NCBI RefSeq assembly: GCF_004920405.1
Contig: NZ_RFLV01000002.1
Location: 496,001 to 560,000 of the forward strand
Length of the DNA: 64,000 nucleotides
Source: Pseudomonas leptonychotis
GTDB taxonomy: Bacteria > Pseudomonadota > Gammaproteobacteria > Pseudomonadales > Pseudomonadaceae
Direction: 5' to 3'
Under the pieces are notes generated by a model that was not told the DNA's origin, made no database searches, and saw only the letters and a program-made list of their open reading frames with translations. Made by a program: the position numbers and the translations under genes. Of the stretch, positions 17,920-27,838 are shown one piece after another. Within the stretch, counting starts at the first letter, position 1, and the number at the start of each line of letters is the position of its first letter.

Positions 17920-18491
17920 ACCAACTCCTGGAGCTGGCCCTGTGCATCCAGGCACAGCCGAAAACGCTCAGCATGCCCCACCGCCACCTGCAACAGATCG
18001 TTACGCGGCAAGCCACGCGCCCGCGCGAGCAGCAAACGGATTACCCCTCCATGGGTGACCAGCAGTAAACGCTCACCGGCATGGCGCGCCTGCAAGCGCT
18101 GCAAGGCACTCAATATCCGCGCCTCAAAGGCCAGCAACGGCTCGCCTTCTGGCGGGGTAAAGCCATAGGGATCGCTCCAGAAGCGGCCGAGCTCGGCTGC
18201 GCTGGTCTGCATCAAGTCGGCCGTGTGACAGCCTTCCCAGGCACCGAAGTGCAATTCCTGCAGATCCGGTTCCAGGCTCAGCGGCAGGCCGTGCTGCGTC
18301 GCCAGCTCTTCGGCAAAGCGCGCGCAGCGCTGCAAGGGGGAGCTGATCAGCCGATCCCAGCGGCTACCGTCAGCCACCGCTGCGCGCAGCTGTGCCCAAC
18401 CGGTTTCGGTCAAGGCATCGTCGAGGCTGCCACGCAGGCCACCACCCAGCTCGGTTTCACCGTGGCGCAACAACTCTAGATACAGCGTCAT
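17916..18491 (-). CDS. cobC: Alpha-ribazole phosphatase (histidine phosphatase)
   Basis: 191-residue phosphoglycerate-mutase-like phosphatase removing the 5'-phosphate of alpha-ribazole phosphate or adenosylcobalamin phosphate. Phospho-His is in LLRHGETE at residues 7-14; later Arg and His are in [16 protein letters not shown] and [13 protein letters not shown]. It overlaps both neighbours by ATGA, so it belongs to the nucleotide-loop group. Confidence 0.9.
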   Translation of the reverse strand: MTLYLELLRHGETELGGGLRGSLDDALTETGWAQLRAAVADGSRWDRLISSPLQRCARFAEELATQHGLPLSLEPDLQELHFGAWEGCHTADLMQTSAAELGRFWSDPYGFTPPEGEPLLAFEARILSALQRLQARHAGERLLLVTHGGVIRLLLARARGLPRNDLLQVAVGHAERFRLCLDAQGQLQELV

Positions 18492-19543
18492 GCTGGGCGC
18501 TCGGCCACCGCCGCCTCGGCAAAGGTGGCCATATCGTTGTGCAGGCTGCAGGCCAGCTGCAGCAGCGGCACGGCCAACGCGGCACCACTGCCCTCACCTA
18601 AACGCAGGCCTAGATCGAGCAAAGGCTCAGCCTGCAGCGCCTTGAGCACCCGTTGATGGCCGGGCTCGGCACCCGTGTGGGCAAACAGCAGCCAGTCACG
18701 GCACGCTGGGTTCAGTTGTACCGCCAGCAAAGCGGCAACACTGCAGATATAACCGTCCACCAGGGCGGTGATGCCCTGTTGGGCGCAGGCTAGATAGGCG
18801 CCACTGAGGGCTGCGATCTCAAAACCGCCCAGGCGCTGAAGGATCTCGATGGGTTCACTGATCGCCGGGCGATGCAACTCCAGTGCAGCCTCAATCACCT
18901 CGGCTTTATGCGCCACGCCGGCGCTGTCCAGACCGGTACCAGGGCCGACCAGCTCCTGCGCCGGACACTCCAGCAGCATGCAGGCCATGGCCGTGGCAGC
19001 GGTGGTATTGCCGATGCCCATTTCGCCACCGATAAACAACTGGCTGCCGGCTTCACGGGCGCGCTGCACGCTGGCCTGGCCCGCTTCCAGGGCAATCAAC
19101 AGTTGCGCCACTGTCATTGCTGGGCCCTGCAGGAAGTTCTGCGTACCCGCCCCAACATGCAGGTGATGCACGCCACGCAAAGGCTGCAACGGTACGGCGG
19201 TGCCCAGGTCGATCACCTCAAGCGTTGCCCCCAGCTGTTTGGCCAACACGCTGATCGCCGCACCGCCACCGACAAAATTACGCAGCATCTGCCCCGTGAC
19301 CGCCTGCGGAAAGGCCGATACACCCTCGGCGACCACACCATGGTCGCCGGCGAAAATGCTGATCCACAGCTGTTCGATACGCGGACGCTGGCTACCCTGC
19401 ATGGCCGCCAGGCGAATGGCTAATTGCTCCAACTGACCGAGCGAACCGGCCGGTTTGGTCAGTTCGAGCTGACGTGCCTGCGCCTTTTTACGCGCCACCA
19501 GATCAAGCGGCTGACAAGCTTGTTGCCACCATTGCAGACTCAT
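18488..19543 (-). CDS. cobT: Nicotinate-nucleotide:DMB phosphoribosyltransferase
   Basis: 351 residues (cobU in Pseudomonas naming). It makes alpha-ribazole phosphate from nicotinate mononucleotide and 5,6-dimethylbenzimidazole. Visible family segments are [50 protein letters not shown] and [16 protein letters not shown], with the catalytic Glu in [15 protein letters not shown]. Start at 19543 behind GGAGAGG; overlaps cobU by ATGA. Confidence 0.95.
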   Translation of the reverse strand: MSLQWWQQACQPLDLVARKKAQARQLELTKPAGSLGQLEQLAIRLAAMQGSQRPRIEQLWISIFAGDHGVVAEGVSAFPQAVTGQMLRNFVGGGAAISVLAKQLGATLEVIDLGTAVPLQPLRGVHHLHVGAGTQNFLQGPAMTVAQLLIALEAGQASVQRAREAGSQLFIGGEMGIGNTTAATAMACMLLECPAQELVGPGTGLDSAGVAHKAEVIEAALELHRPAISEPIEILQRLGGFEIAALSGAYLACAQQGITALVDGYICSVAALLAVQLNPACRDWLLFAHTGAEPGHQRVLKALQAEPLLDLGLRLGEGSGAALAVPLLQLACSLHNDMATFAEAAVAERPA

Positions 19544-20061
19544 AACGCCTCTCCTTTGAGCACCAACGGTAAACCCGCCACGGTAAACACCACGCGCTGA
19601 CAACGCTCAGCCAGGGCCTGATGCAGCCAACCCGCCTCATCAACATAGCACCGCGTCAGCTCGCCCAGCGGCACCACACCCAGGCCGGTTTCATTGCTGA
19701 CCAGAATAATCCGCCCCGGCAAGTCGCTCAGGCAGTCCAGCAGCGCATCGCGCTCGGTACTCAAGCGCGCTGGATCATCGAGCATCAGCAAATTGGTCAA
19801 CCACAAAGTCAGGCAATCGATGAGCAAGCACTTATCCACGCCAGCTTGCTCACGCAGGACACGGGCCAGAGTCAGTGGCTCTTCCACCAGCCCCCAATGC
19901 ACCGGACGACGCTCACGATGATGTTGAATGCGCTCACTCATCTCACCATCCAGCGCCTGGCTGGTGGCGATATAGGTCACCGCCAGAGCGGACTCACTGG
20001 CCAGCTTTTCGGCCAAGCGGCTCTTGCCGGAACGGGCACCGCCGAGAATCAGTTCAAGCAT
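19540..20061 (-). CDS. cobU: Adenosylcobinamide kinase / guanylyltransferase
   Basis: 173-residue bifunctional enzyme (cobP in Pseudomonas) that phosphorylates adenosylcobinamide and adds GMP from GTP. P-loop [16 protein letters not shown] at residues 6-21, the guanylylated His region [11 protein letters not shown] near residue 46, and [13 protein letters not shown] as Walker-B-like segment. A REP palindrome separates it from cobQ, the only real gap inside the operon. Confidence 0.95.
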   Translation of the reverse strand: MLELILGGARSGKSRLAEKLASESALAVTYIATSQALDGEMSERIQHHRERRPVHWGLVEEPLTLARVLREQAGVDKCLLIDCLTLWLTNLLMLDDPARLSTERDALLDCLSDLPGRIILVSNETGLGVVPLGELTRCYVDEAGWLHQALAERCQRVVFTVAGLPLVLKGEAL

Positions 20062-20095
20062 GGTTCACCTTTGTTCGAATAGAGCGCCACAGACC

Positions 20096-20156
20096 GTGGG
20101 AGGGGCTTTAGCCGCGACAGTTCTGGGCCGGCCGGCGCGGCTAAAGCCCCTCCCAC
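20096..20156. repeat. REP-type palindromic element
   Basis: GTGGGAGGGGCTTTAGCCGC at the left is matched by its inverted copy at the right (GCGGCTAAAGCCCCTCCCAC) around a 21-base centre. This is the common Pseudomonas REP sequence arranged as an inverted pair, placed between cobQ and cobU. Confidence 0.92.
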
Positions 20157-20165
20157 AAAAGCGCG

Positions 20166-21617
20166 TCACAGGCCACATAAAAGCCGCAGTTTTGCCGTAT
20201 CCAAATGCTGCTCAATCAGATCAGCCAAGCGTTCGATATCGCGCTCACGCAGGGCGTGGTAATCCACCGTTTGCACCTCACGCAAGCCAGCCCAGCGCAG
20301 CAGTGCGCTACAGGCTTCGCTGCTCTCAAATAAGCCATGCAGATAGGTGCCCAGCACCTGACCATCGGCGCTTAGCGCACCGTCGCGGCGACCATCGTCG
20401 AGTTGCACGGCAGCCGTCGCCAGGGCTTCACCACTGCTGACCCCAGCATGAATTTCGTAACCGCTGACCGGCGCACTCTCCAAACACAGTTGGCCGCGCA
20501 CATTGCGCAACTGCTTTTCCGGCTCCAGCACAGTCGCGAATGCCAGCAGGTGCAATCCATCACTGGATCCAGCCGCGCCTTCAAGCCCATGGGGATCGTC
20601 GATCTGCGTGCCGAGCATCTGCAAGCCACCGCAGATACCGAGCAGCTTGCCGCCATAGCGCAGGTGTTTGTCGATGGCCGCCGGCCAGCCTTGCTTTCGC
20701 AGAAAGGCCAGATCGGCGCGCACACTTTTCGAGCCGGGCAGAATGATCAGGTCAGCGGCCGGAATTGCCTGACCGGGGCCGACAAAGCACAACTCAACCT
20801 GCGGGTGCAGGCGCAGCGGGTCGAAATCGGTGTGGTTGCTGATGCGTGGTAACACCGGCACCACCACCTTGATCCGCTCGGCCGCCTTGGCACTCTGGCG
20901 AACGTCGATGGCATCTTCGGCTTCCAGGTGAAAATCCATCAGGTAGGGCAACACGCCCAGCACCGGCTTGCCGGTGCGCTGCTCCAACCAATCCAGCCCC
21001 GGCTGCAACAGGGCGATGTCGCCGCGAAAGCGGTTGATCACGAAGCCCTGCACCCGCGCCTGCTCGCTCTCCGAGAGCAGGGCCAGAGTGCCGACCAGAT
21101 GGGCGAACACCCCACCCTTGTCGATATCGGCAATCAGAATCACCGGGCAGTCCACCGCCTCGGCAAAGCCCATATTGGCAATATCGCCGGCGCGCAGATT
21201 GATCTCGGCGGGCGAACCCGCGCCCTCAACCATCACCACCGGATAGGCCGCACTCAAGCGTTGGTGCGACTGCAGCACCGCTTGCATCGCGACCTTTTTG
21301 TAATCGTGATAGGCCACCGCATCCATGCAAGTGAGCGCACGACCGTGGATGATCACCTGCGCACCGGTGTCGCTGTTGGGCTTGAGCAACACCGGGTTCA
21401 TGTCGGTGTGCGGCGCCAGACCAGCCGCCTGGGCCTGCACGGCCTGGGCGCGGCCAATCTCGCCACCGTCAGCGGTCACGGCGCTATTGAGCGCCATGTT
21501 TTGCGGTTTGAACGGCACCACGCTAACGCCCTGGCGCTTGAGCCAGCGGCATAGCGCGGTCACCAGGGTGCTTTTGCCGGCATCGGAGGTGGTGCCCTGC
21601 ACCATCAAAGTACTCAT
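20166..21617 (-). CDS. cobQ: Cobyric acid synthase
   Basis: 483-residue glutamine amidotransferase amidating positions b, d, e and g of adenosylcobyrinate a,c-diamide. N-terminal synthetase domain with [19 protein letters not shown] (P-loop) and [11 protein letters not shown]-terminal glutaminase with [15 protein letters not shown] (nucleophilic Cys) and the His in TYLHGLFES. Start placed at 21617; overlaps the next upstream gene by ATGA. Confidence 0.95.
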   Translation of the reverse strand: MSTLMVQGTTSDAGKSTLVTALCRWLKRQGVSVVPFKPQNMALNSAVTADGGEIGRAQAVQAQAAGLAPHTDMNPVLLKPNSDTGAQVIIHGRALTCMDAVAYHDYKKVAMQAVLQSHQRLSAAYPVVMVEGAGSPAEINLRAGDIANMGFAEAVDCPVILIADIDKGGVFAHLVGTLALLSESEQARVQGFVINRFRGDIALLQPGLDWLEQRTGKPVLGVLPYLMDFHLEAEDAIDVRQSAKAAERIKVVVPVLPRISNHTDFDPLRLHPQVELCFVGPGQAIPAADLIILPGSKSVRADLAFLRKQGWPAAIDKHLRYGGKLLGICGGLQMLGTQIDDPHGLEGAAGSSDGLHLLAFATVLEPEKQLRNVRGQLCLESAPVSGYEIHAGVSSGEALATAAVQLDDGRRDGALSADGQVLGTYLHGLFESSEACSALLRWAGLREVQTVDYHALRERDIERLADLIEQHLDTAKLRLLCGL

Positions 21618-22621
21618 GCTCGCTCTCCGGCAAAGGCGACAAGCGCCTGCTGCAAACGCTGCCAACCCGCTTCATCAGGTGGCAGGCCAAAACGCAGACT
21701 CTGTGGTGTTTCGAACAACCGAGTCAGAATGCCCCGAGCGGCAAGAAACTCATGCAACTCGGCCGCCCGCTCCATGCAGCAGAACTGAAACAGCGCACAG
21801 CCGCCAGTCGGCGTCAGCCCCTGAGTACTGAGTAATATGGCCAGGCGTTCGCCATCGGCCAACAGACGCTCACACTGCTGACGCTGGCCGGCTTGATCCT
21901 GCAACAACGCGCTGGCCACTACCCGGCTCGGCCCACTGATCGCCCAAGGGCCAAGCAGCTCGGCCATCTGCTCCAGCAAAGCAGGCTGCGCCAGGACAAA
22001 GCCCAGACGAATCCCGGCCATGCCAAAGAACTTGCCGAACGAGCGCAAGACGATCAGCCCAGGCCTGTCGCTAAAGGCCGCCAGGCTGTGCTCAGGGGTG
22101 CAATCAATAAAGGCTTCATCCACCACCAGCCAGCCACCGCGCTCGGCCAAGCGCGTGTGCCAAGCCAACAGCCGTTGGGGTTCAATGCGCCGCCCAGTCG
22201 GGTTGTTTGGATTGACCAACAACAGCACATCCAGGCGCTCCAGCGCTCGCTCAATAGCGCCTTCGCTGATCGCTAACAGACGATGGCCCTCACGCTGCCA
22301 GGCAGCAGCATGCTCGGCGTAAGCGGGCGAAACGATGCCGACAGTGGCATTGCGGCGTAAACGCGGCAGCGCCTGAATGGCCGCCTGCGAACCCGCCACC
22401 GGCAGCAGGTTGGCCACGCCGTAATAATCACGGGCGGCAATCTCCAGGCCATCCTGTTGCTCGGGCAAACGCGCCCAAGCGCTCGCGGGAATTACCGGTA
22501 GTGGCCAACCGTAAGGCGCGATGCCGGTGGACAGGTCCAACCAGTCCGCCACGGCAATGCCATAGCGCAGCGCCGCAGCGCGCAGACGACCACCATGTTC
22601 AAGCCCACCTTGCTTAAGCAT
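21614..22621 (-). CDS. cobD: Threonine-phosphate decarboxylase (PLP aminotransferase fold)
   Basis: 335-residue fold-type I PLP enzyme making (R)-1-amino-2-propanol phosphate for the lower-loop linker; called cobC in Pseudomonas. [16 protein letters not shown] and [14 protein letters not shown] are typical of the N-terminus. [10 protein letters not shown] contacts PLP, the Schiff-base Lys is in [16 protein letters not shown], and Arg follows in [13 protein letters not shown]. Its start overlaps the end of cbiB by eight bases. Confidence 0.92.
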   Translation of the reverse strand: MLKQGGLEHGGRLRAAALRYGIAVADWLDLSTGIAPYGWPLPVIPASAWARLPEQQDGLEIAARDYYGVANLLPVAGSQAAIQALPRLRRNATVGIVSPAYAEHAAAWQREGHRLLAISEGAIERALERLDVLLLVNPNNPTGRRIEPQRLLAWHTRLAERGGWLVVDEAFIDCTPEHSLAAFSDRPGLIVLRSFGKFFGMAGIRLGFVLAQPALLEQMAELLGPWAISGPSRVVASALLQDQAGQRQQCERLLADGERLAILLSTQGLTPTGGCALFQFCCMERAAELHEFLAARGILTRLFETPQSLRFGLPPDEAGWQRLQQALVAFAGERA

Positions 22622-23522
22622 AGAAAACGCCCCACAACAGCAGCAACACCAGCCATAGCAGCACGCCGCCGTTGACCAGGTTGAGCGCCCGTTCGATATC
22701 GCGGGCCTTAGGTTGCGGCCCCGCGCCTAAATCAGGTCGCACATGCAATTCACCGTGATACTCCGCCGCACCGCCCAGGCTGACGCCCAATGCACCTGCC
22801 CCGGCCGCCATCACCGGGCCGGCATTGGGGCTGTCCCACAGCGGCGCTTGGGTTCGCCAGCAGCGCAGCGCCAGCGTCGTGCGGCCAAGTAACGCGTAGG
22901 TCAGCGCCACTAGCCGGGCCGGTAGGTAATTGAGCACATCGTCGATCTTCGCGGCGGCCCAACCGAAGCGTTCAAAACGCGCGTTACGGTAACCCCACAT
23001 GGCGTCCAGGGTGTTGCTCAGGCGGTACAGCACCACCCCCGGCGCACCGGCAATAACAAACCAGAACAACGCGGCGAAGACTGCATCACTGCCGTTTTCC
23101 AGCACCGACTCCGTCCCCGCACGCGCCACGCCTGCAGCATCCAACTCAGCCGTATTACGGCTGACCATATAACCGACACGCTCACGGGCCAGACGTAGAT
23201 CGCCCAGACGCAGTGCCTGCGCCACTGGCAGCGCATGCTCACCCAGGCTTTTCAGGCCCAGGGCGGCATACAGCGCGATAATCTCCACCATCCAGCCCAG
23301 CCCGCTGATCAGGCTCAGCAGCCAAACCAGTAGAGTCAGCGGCAACACCGCCAGGCACCAGGCCGTTACGCCATGACTGCGCCAGCCAGCGCCCGCCGGG
23401 TTGAAGCGTTGCTCGATGCGCTCGGCCATGCGGCCAAAGGCTACAAGCGGATGCCAGCCTTTGGATTCGCCAAAGACTGCGTCCAGGGCAACCCCGGCGC
23501 AGGTACTAAGCATCACACTCAC
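22614..23522 (-). CDS. cbiB: Adenosylcobinamide-phosphate synthase
   Basis: About 302 residues, integral membrane (cobD in Pseudomonas naming). It attaches aminopropanol phosphate to adenosylcobyrate. [26 protein letters not shown] at the N-terminus and [38 protein letters not shown] are signature segments. Three starts are possible; I chose the GTG at 23522, which overlaps the bluB stop by GTGA. The ATG at 23513 is an alternative. Confidence 0.92.
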   Translation of the reverse strand: MSVMLSTCAGVALDAVFGESKGWHPLVAFGRMAERIEQRFNPAGAGWRSHGVTAWCLAVLPLTLLVWLLSLISGLGWMVEIIALYAALGLKSLGEHALPVAQALRLGDLRLARERVGYMVSRNTAELDAAGVARAGTESVLENGSDAVFAALFWFVIAGAPGVVLYRLSNTLDAMWGYRNARFERFGWAAAKIDDVLNYLPARLVALTYALLGRTTLALRCWRTQAPLWDSPNAGPVMAAGAGALGVSLGGAAEYHGELHVRPDLGAGPQPKARDIERALNLVNGGVLLWLVLLLLWGVFYA

Positions 23523-24166
23523 GGCGTGCCCCACTGGTTCTCGAACAGCAACTCGCTCAGCGGTCGCGGCGTGGCCCAGCCCTGCTGCATCAGCATTGGC
23601 GCATCATAAAACTGAGTTACCGGCCCCAGGCACAACACCGCCAGCGGCTTACTGCCAGCCGGCATGCCAAGCAGATCGGCCAAAGCTTGGGGTTCAAATA
23701 ACGACACCCAGCCCATGCCTAACCCTTCGGCGCGCGCAGCCAGCCAAAGATTCTGGATGGCGCAGGCCAAGGATGCCTGGTCCATTTCCGGCAAGGTGCG
23801 GCGGCCAAACACATGGGCCTCACGTCCCTCCATCAGCGCCACGACCAGTAATTCTGCGCAGTCGCGAATGCCCTCGACTTTTAGCTGCATAAATTCATCA
23901 CTGCGCTCGCCCAGCGCCTCTGCAGTGCGCTCGCGCTCCTCTGCCACCAGCCCGTGAATCGACTCACGCAAGGCCGGGCGGGTGATGCGAATAAACCGCC
24001 AAGGCTGCATCAAACCAACGCTGGGAGCCTGGTGCGCGGCCTCCAGCAAACGCGCCAGCAGCTCGGGGGCCACCTCGCCGCCGCTGAAATGGCGCATATC
24101 GCGACGCTCGGCGATGGCGCGGTACACCGCAGCCCGCTCTGCTGGGCTGAAGGCATGCTCACTCAT
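23519..24166 (-). CDS. bluB: 5,6-dimethylbenzimidazole synthase
   Basis: 215-residue nitroreductase-fold enzyme that breaks down reduced FMN with oxygen to give DMB, the lower ligand of cobalamin. [16 protein letters not shown] near residue 17 and [14 protein letters not shown] near residue 50 are BluB-specific; [20 protein letters not shown] follows. Its presence points to aerobic cobalamin assembly with endogenous DMB. Overlaps cobB by ATGA. Confidence 0.93.
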   Translation of the reverse strand: MSEHAFSPAERAAVYRAIAERRDMRHFSGGEVAPELLARLLEAAHQAPSVGLMQPWRFIRITRPALRESIHGLVAEERERTAEALGERSDEFMQLKVEGIRDCAELLVVALMEGREAHVFGRRTLPEMDQASLACAIQNLWLAARAEGLGMGWVSLFEPQALADLLGMPAGSKPLAVLCLGPVTQFYDAPMLMQQGWATPRPLSELLFENQWGTP

Positions 24167-25476
24167 GCCGGCGCTCCGGGGAGAAACAGCGCGGCGGCGG
24201 CAGCCGGGTCGGACGGCAGATAGAAGTGGATATAGGAGGCCGTCAGTCGACTCTGGCGATAGACCGCCTCACTGGTGCGCTTGTAGTTCGGGCATTCGCC
24301 ACGGGTCAGCGGTTGCAACTCGCTGGTCAGCGCCGAGTAATGGAAGCTGTGGCCACGTAGCAGCCCTTCCGGCAGCTCGGCCTGCTGCAAGGCCATGGCA
24401 GTCATGCGCGGTTGCAGAGTCGCCTCGCCACTTAACAAGCCAAGCATCTGCCCGCTCGCCCCCTGCTTGTCAGTCAGCTTATCGAGCAGATAGAGCATGC
24501 CGCCGCACTCGGCGTGGATCGGCTTACCGGCCGCATGGTGTGCACGAATCGACTCAGCCATGGGCTGATTGGCCTCAAGCGTGGCCAGATGCAGTTCCGG
24601 ATAACCACCAGGCAAATACAGGCTGTCGATAGCAGGCAGTTGCTTATCGTTGAGCGGCGAAAAAAACGTCAACTCAGCGCCCAGTTCGCACAGCAGATCG
24701 AGATTGGCCTGGTAGAGAAAAGCAAAGGCGCTGTCGCGCGCCACACCGATGCGCACGCCCTTGAGCAGCTCAGCGGGTCTGGCCTGTTCGGGCGCCGCAA
24801 AGCTGACCGGCGGCGGCAAGCAAGTATCGGCGCTGGCGGCCAAGGCATCGGCGGCGGCGTCCAGGCGTGCATCCAAATCGAGTAATTCGCCCGCCTGCAC
24901 CAAGCCCAGATGCCGGCTCGGCAAACCGACTTCGGCGCTGCGCGGCAATGCACCGTACCAACGAATCGAGGCCGGCAGCGCATCGCGTAGAATTTCGCCG
25001 TGCCGCGTACTGCCGACACGATTGCCGAGCACGCCGGAGAACGGCAGATCCGGCTGGAACGTTGCCAGGCCATGGGCCATGGCGCCAAAGGTCTGCGCCA
25101 TGGCCGAGCCATCGATCACCGCCAGCACCGGTACGCCGAAGTGCCGCGCCAAGTCGGCCGCCGACGGCGTGCCATCGAACAAGCCCATCACCCCCTCGAT
25201 CAGAATCAGATCGGCCTCACCCGCCGCTTCCCAGAGCAACCGACGGCTCTCCGCTGCACCGACCATCCACAGGTCGAGCTGATACACCGGCGCGCCACTG
25301 GCGCGGGCCAGGATCATCGGGTCGAGAAAATCCGGGCCGCACTTGAACACCCGCACGCGTTTGCCTTGACGTGTATGCAGGCGCGCCAAGGCTGCAGTCA
25401 CCGTGGTCTTGCCCTGACCGGAGGCCGGCGCGGCAATCAACAGTGCCGGGCACTGACGGGCGCTGGAGTCGCTCAT
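24163..25476 (-). CDS. cobB: Cobyrinate a,c-diamide synthase
   Basis: 437-residue glutamine-dependent amidotransferase. The P-loop is in LIAAPASGQGKTTVTAALARL; KCGPDFLDPMIL and EGVMGLFDG are family segments. The glutaminase domain has AECGGMLYLLDKL with its Cys, and GHSFHYS toward the end. It shares one base with the cobO stop (TAATG), so coupling to cobO is likely. Confidence 0.94.
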   Translation of the reverse strand: MSDSSARQCPALLIAAPASGQGKTTVTAALARLHTRQGKRVRVFKCGPDFLDPMILARASGAPVYQLDLWMVGAAESRRLLWEAAGEADLILIEGVMGLFDGTPSAADLARHFGVPVLAVIDGSAMAQTFGAMAHGLATFQPDLPFSGVLGNRVGSTRHGEILRDALPASIRWYGALPRSAEVGLPSRHLGLVQAGELLDLDARLDAAADALAASADTCLPPPVSFAAPEQARPAELLKGVRIGVARDSAFAFLYQANLDLLCELGAELTFFSPLNDKQLPAIDSLYLPGGYPELHLATLEANQPMAESIRAHHAAGKPIHAECGGMLYLLDKLTDKQGASGQMLGLLSGEATLQPRMTAMALQQAELPEGLLRGHSFHYSALTSELQPLTRGECPNYKRTSEAVYRQSRLTASYIHFYLPSDPAAAAALFLPGAPA

Positions 25477-26087
25477 TAAAACTCCACTCCCTTCTGAGCC
25501 TTCACGCCAGCCTTGAACGCATGCTTGACCAGGCTCATCTCGGTGACGGTATCCGCCGCCTCAATCATCCCCGGCAATGCGCCACGCCCAGTCACCACCA
25601 CATGCTGTAGCAGCGGCCGCGCTTCGATATCGGCGAGCACCGCGTCGAGTTCCAGATAGCCGTATTTCAGCGCGATATTCAGTTCATCCAGCACCACCAG
25701 GCCAACGGCGGGGTCATTTAGCAGCTGCGCCGCCACCGCCCAGGCCTCGCGAGCCTTGTCGATATCACGCTGGCGATCCTGGGTCTCCCAGGTAAAGCCC
25801 TCGCCCATTACGTGATAGCTGACCTCATCGGGGAAACGGCGAAAGAAGGTTTCTTCGCCAGTGCTGGCCGCACCTTTGATAAATTGCACCACGCCAACTT
25901 TGAGGCCGTGGCCCAAGGCGCGCGCGACCATGCCAAAGGCGCTGCTGCTCTTACCCTTGCCGTTGCCGCTGTGCACCAGCAGCAGGCCGTATTCGTCCTG
26001 AGCCTGGGCGATCTTTTCGTCGATAAGGGTTTTCTTGCGGGCCATGCGCGCCTTGTGTCGGGCGTCACGCTCAATCGATTCAGTCAT
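25476..26087 (-). CDS. cobO: Cob(I)yrinic acid a,c-diamide adenosyltransferase
   Basis: 203-residue CobA/CobO-type corrinoid adenosyltransferase adding 5'-deoxyadenosine to cobalt. The P-loop variant LVHSGNGKGKSSSAFGMVAR is diagnostic, with GLVVLDELNIALKYGYL later. The open frame starts at 26099 (GTG), but GTGGAG lies well placed for the ATG at 26087 (MTESIERDARHK). First gene of the cobalamin operon, directly behind the riboswitch. Confidence 0.94.
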   Translation of the reverse strand: MTESIERDARHKARMARKKTLIDEKIAQAQDEYGLLLVHSGNGKGKSSSAFGMVARALGHGLKVGVVQFIKGAASTGEETFFRRFPDEVSYHVMGEGFTWETQDRQRDIDKAREAWAVAAQLLNDPAVGLVVLDELNIALKYGYLELDAVLADIEARPLLQHVVVTGRGALPGMIEAADTVTEMSLVKHAFKAGVKAQKGVEF

Positions 26088-26209
26088 CGCATGCTCCACC
26101 GCCCCAAGGCGATCTGGCTGAAATAAGCAGGCGAAGAAACAGCAAGCGCGGGCTCACGCATAGCGCCAAGCACGCGCCAGCCATCGCCCTCCGCGATGCC
26201 GTGGACTGC

Positions 26210-26450
26210 AACAGGCCGGTCTCCGGGCTTGTGAGCGAGCCTTATAGCTCTCAGAAACTACTTATGATCTAGCGAGCCAGATCATAAAAAGGCTCTAAGC
26301 CGCGCCTTCCCATGCGTTCAGCACAGTGGCAATAGCGGCGTTTAACTCACTTACCGTTGCGGGGGCAGCGTCGGAATGACTGACGTAAACACGTTCAGCG
26401 CACCGACTTCCCAGTTTCACCCCGCACACGCATAGCGTCGGAGGCACCTG
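26210..26450 (-). promoter_or_regulatory. Cobalamin (B12) riboswitch
   Basis: On the minus strand the conserved pieces follow in order: GGTGCCTCC, GGGGTGAAACTGGGAAGTCG, CCCCGCAACGGTAA, GCCACTG (B12 box part, 26324-26330), GGGAAGGC and AGCCCGGAGACCGGCCT. A nine-base stem TTATGATCT / AGATCATAA (26262-26270 with 26279-26287) forms an extra peripheral arm. No T-run terminator is seen between the aptamer and cobO, so control of translation is more likely. Confidence 0.95.
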
Positions 26451-26538
26451 CTACAAGGCGCGAAGGGTAGAGAGTTCGCGATTAAGCGTCAAACGAATGC
26501 GCGGCTTACAGTCGAGAACCAGCCATTGATGCGACAGG

Positions 26539-26859
26539 TCAATGCCTCGGCATAAAGCCTACTGGCTTGCTGGCCAGCCACTCAACAAAGGTGCGCAGGC
26601 GCTCATCACTGAGCAGGCTGTCGCGATTGTTGTAAGTCAGCGCCAACTCTTTTTCACTGAACAACCGGTGGATTTGGTTATGGCAAGCACGGCAGACCCA
26701 GAGCGTGGCGCTGATGCGTTCGCTTTTGCCAAAGCGCTTCTGCACATAAACCTTGTTGTGCAGCGCCTTGGGGATCAGATGGTGGCGCGTCAGGACTGCT
26801 GCACGGCTACAGAGCTCGCAGGCATCGGGTTGTTCGGGCAGACGAATCGGTTCGGGCAT
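26539..26859 (-). CDS. HNH-domain protein
   Basis: 106-residue HNH protein: zinc-type CELC and CRAC pairs surround RHHLIPKALHNK and HNQIHRLFSEKEL, the ββα-metal arrangement. No other domain. Such small proteins often have unknown roles; nuclease activity is inferred from the fold only. It is upstream of the riboswitch on the same strand, following the O-methyltransferase gene by about 15 bases. Confidence 0.8.
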   Translation of the reverse strand: MPEPIRLPEQPDACELCSRAAVLTRHHLIPKALHNKVYVQKRFGKSERISATLWVCRACHNQIHRLFSEKELALTYNNRDSLLSDERLRTFVEWLASKPVGFMPRH

Positions 26860-26874
26860 ACAGGTGGTAAAGAC

Positions 26875-27537
26875 TTAGCGTTTACGACACAGGCTCAGGC
26901 CATCGCCTAGCGGCAACAGGGACAGGTCAATGCGCGGGTCGTCACACAGCGCCAGATTGAGCGCCTGAATCGCTCGGGTGTCCGCGCTCTCAGGGTTTTC
27001 CTCAAGCACGCGGCCACTCCACAGGGTATTATCGAATAGGATCAGCCCACCTTGACGCACCAGGCGCAGGGCATGTTCCAGATAGGCTGGGTAATTGGCT
27101 TTGTCGGCGTCGATAAACAGCAGATCGATACTGCCAGCGAGACCTTCAGCCTCCAGCGCCCCCAGGGTTTGTAGCGCAGGGGCTAGGCGTTGCTCAATAC
27201 GCGCACTGAGCCCTGCTTCACGCCAGTAACGTTCAGCCGTGGCGTTGTACTCGCCGGGAATGTCACAGCAGATCAAGTGACCATCTTCAGGCATGGCTTG
27301 AGCCATGCAAATAGCGCTGTAACCGGTAAAGGTGCCAACTTCAACAATCCGCCGCGCGCCTGTCAGCTGCACTAACAAGGCCATAAATTGACCCTGTTCG
27401 GGGGCAATCTGCCAACGCGCAGTACTCAGCTGAGCAGTTTCTTCACGCAGGCGTTTGAGCAGCGGTGTTTCACGCAGGGAGACATCCAGCAGGTATTGGT
27501 ACAGGGCGGTATCGAGATTGAGCGTTCGGTTGGTCAT
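26875..27537 (-). CDS. Class I SAM-dependent O-methyltransferase
   Basis: 220-residue member of the caffeoyl-CoA/catechol O-methyltransferase group. VEVGTFTGYSAICMAQAMPEDG is motif I; LLFIDADKANYPAYLEHAL and LILFDNTLWSGRVLEE carry the metal-binding Asp residues. The acceptor substrate is unknown. A 17-unit GCAAG repeat tract lies about 60 bases upstream of its start, within its likely promoter or leader region. Confidence 0.85.
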   Translation of the reverse strand: MTNRTLNLDTALYQYLLDVSLRETPLLKRLREETAQLSTARWQIAPEQGQFMALLVQLTGARRIVEVGTFTGYSAICMAQAMPEDGHLICCDIPGEYNATAERYWREAGLSARIEQRLAPALQTLGALEAEGLAGSIDLLFIDADKANYPAYLEHALRLVRQGGLILFDNTLWSGRVLEENPESADTRAIQALNLALCDDPRIDLSLLPLGDGLSLCRKR

Positions 27538-27576
27538 GCTAACTCCCTCTGCAAAAAACCGCTGCTAGAACCCGTT

Positions 27577-27831
27577 TATGATCTCGCAAGCTAGAGCAAG
27601 GCAAGGCAAGGCAAGGCAAGGCAAGGCAAGGCAAGGCAAGGCAAGGCAAGGCAAGGCAAGGCAAGGCAAGGCAAGGCAAGGCAAAAATAGCCGAGGAGGC
27701 GGAGTTTACGAGCTGTAAATGAGCATTACTCGTTTCACTCGCCCTTCGGGTCGCGCAGAAGCGCGTTAGCCCCAAGCGGCTTACCGAGGCTGTTTTTAAC
27801 GCCGGATGGCCGACGCGCAGCAGATCGTAGA
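27577..27831. repeat. Dispersed palindromic element, copy 1 (expanded)
   Basis: Shares GCGGAGTTTACGAGCTGTAA and ATGAGCA with the copy near 63 kb. Its arms AAAATAGCCGAGG and CCGAGGCTGTTTTT are inverted to each other, and both copies end in CGCAGCAG. Copy 1 holds about 55 extra bases in the centre and the GCAAG tract at the left arm. Confidence 0.75.
27596..27684. repeat. Pentanucleotide tandem repeat (GCAAG)17
   Basis: Seventeen uninterrupted GCAAG units plus a partial unit. It sits between the O-methyltransferase (start at 27537) and the NlpC/P60 gene (end at 27839), both on the minus strand. It abuts a dispersed palindromic element whose left arm contains one natural copy of the unit. Confidence 0.98.
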
Positions 27832-27838
27832 CAGGTTC

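Noticed and set aside
27596..27684. CRISPR array
   Set aside because: Five-base units without spacers; a simple tandem repeat.
27539..27775. 78-codon minus-strand frame coding for repeated LALPC units
   Set aside because: It is only the translation of the GCAAG tandem tract, with no ribosome binding site or family likeness.
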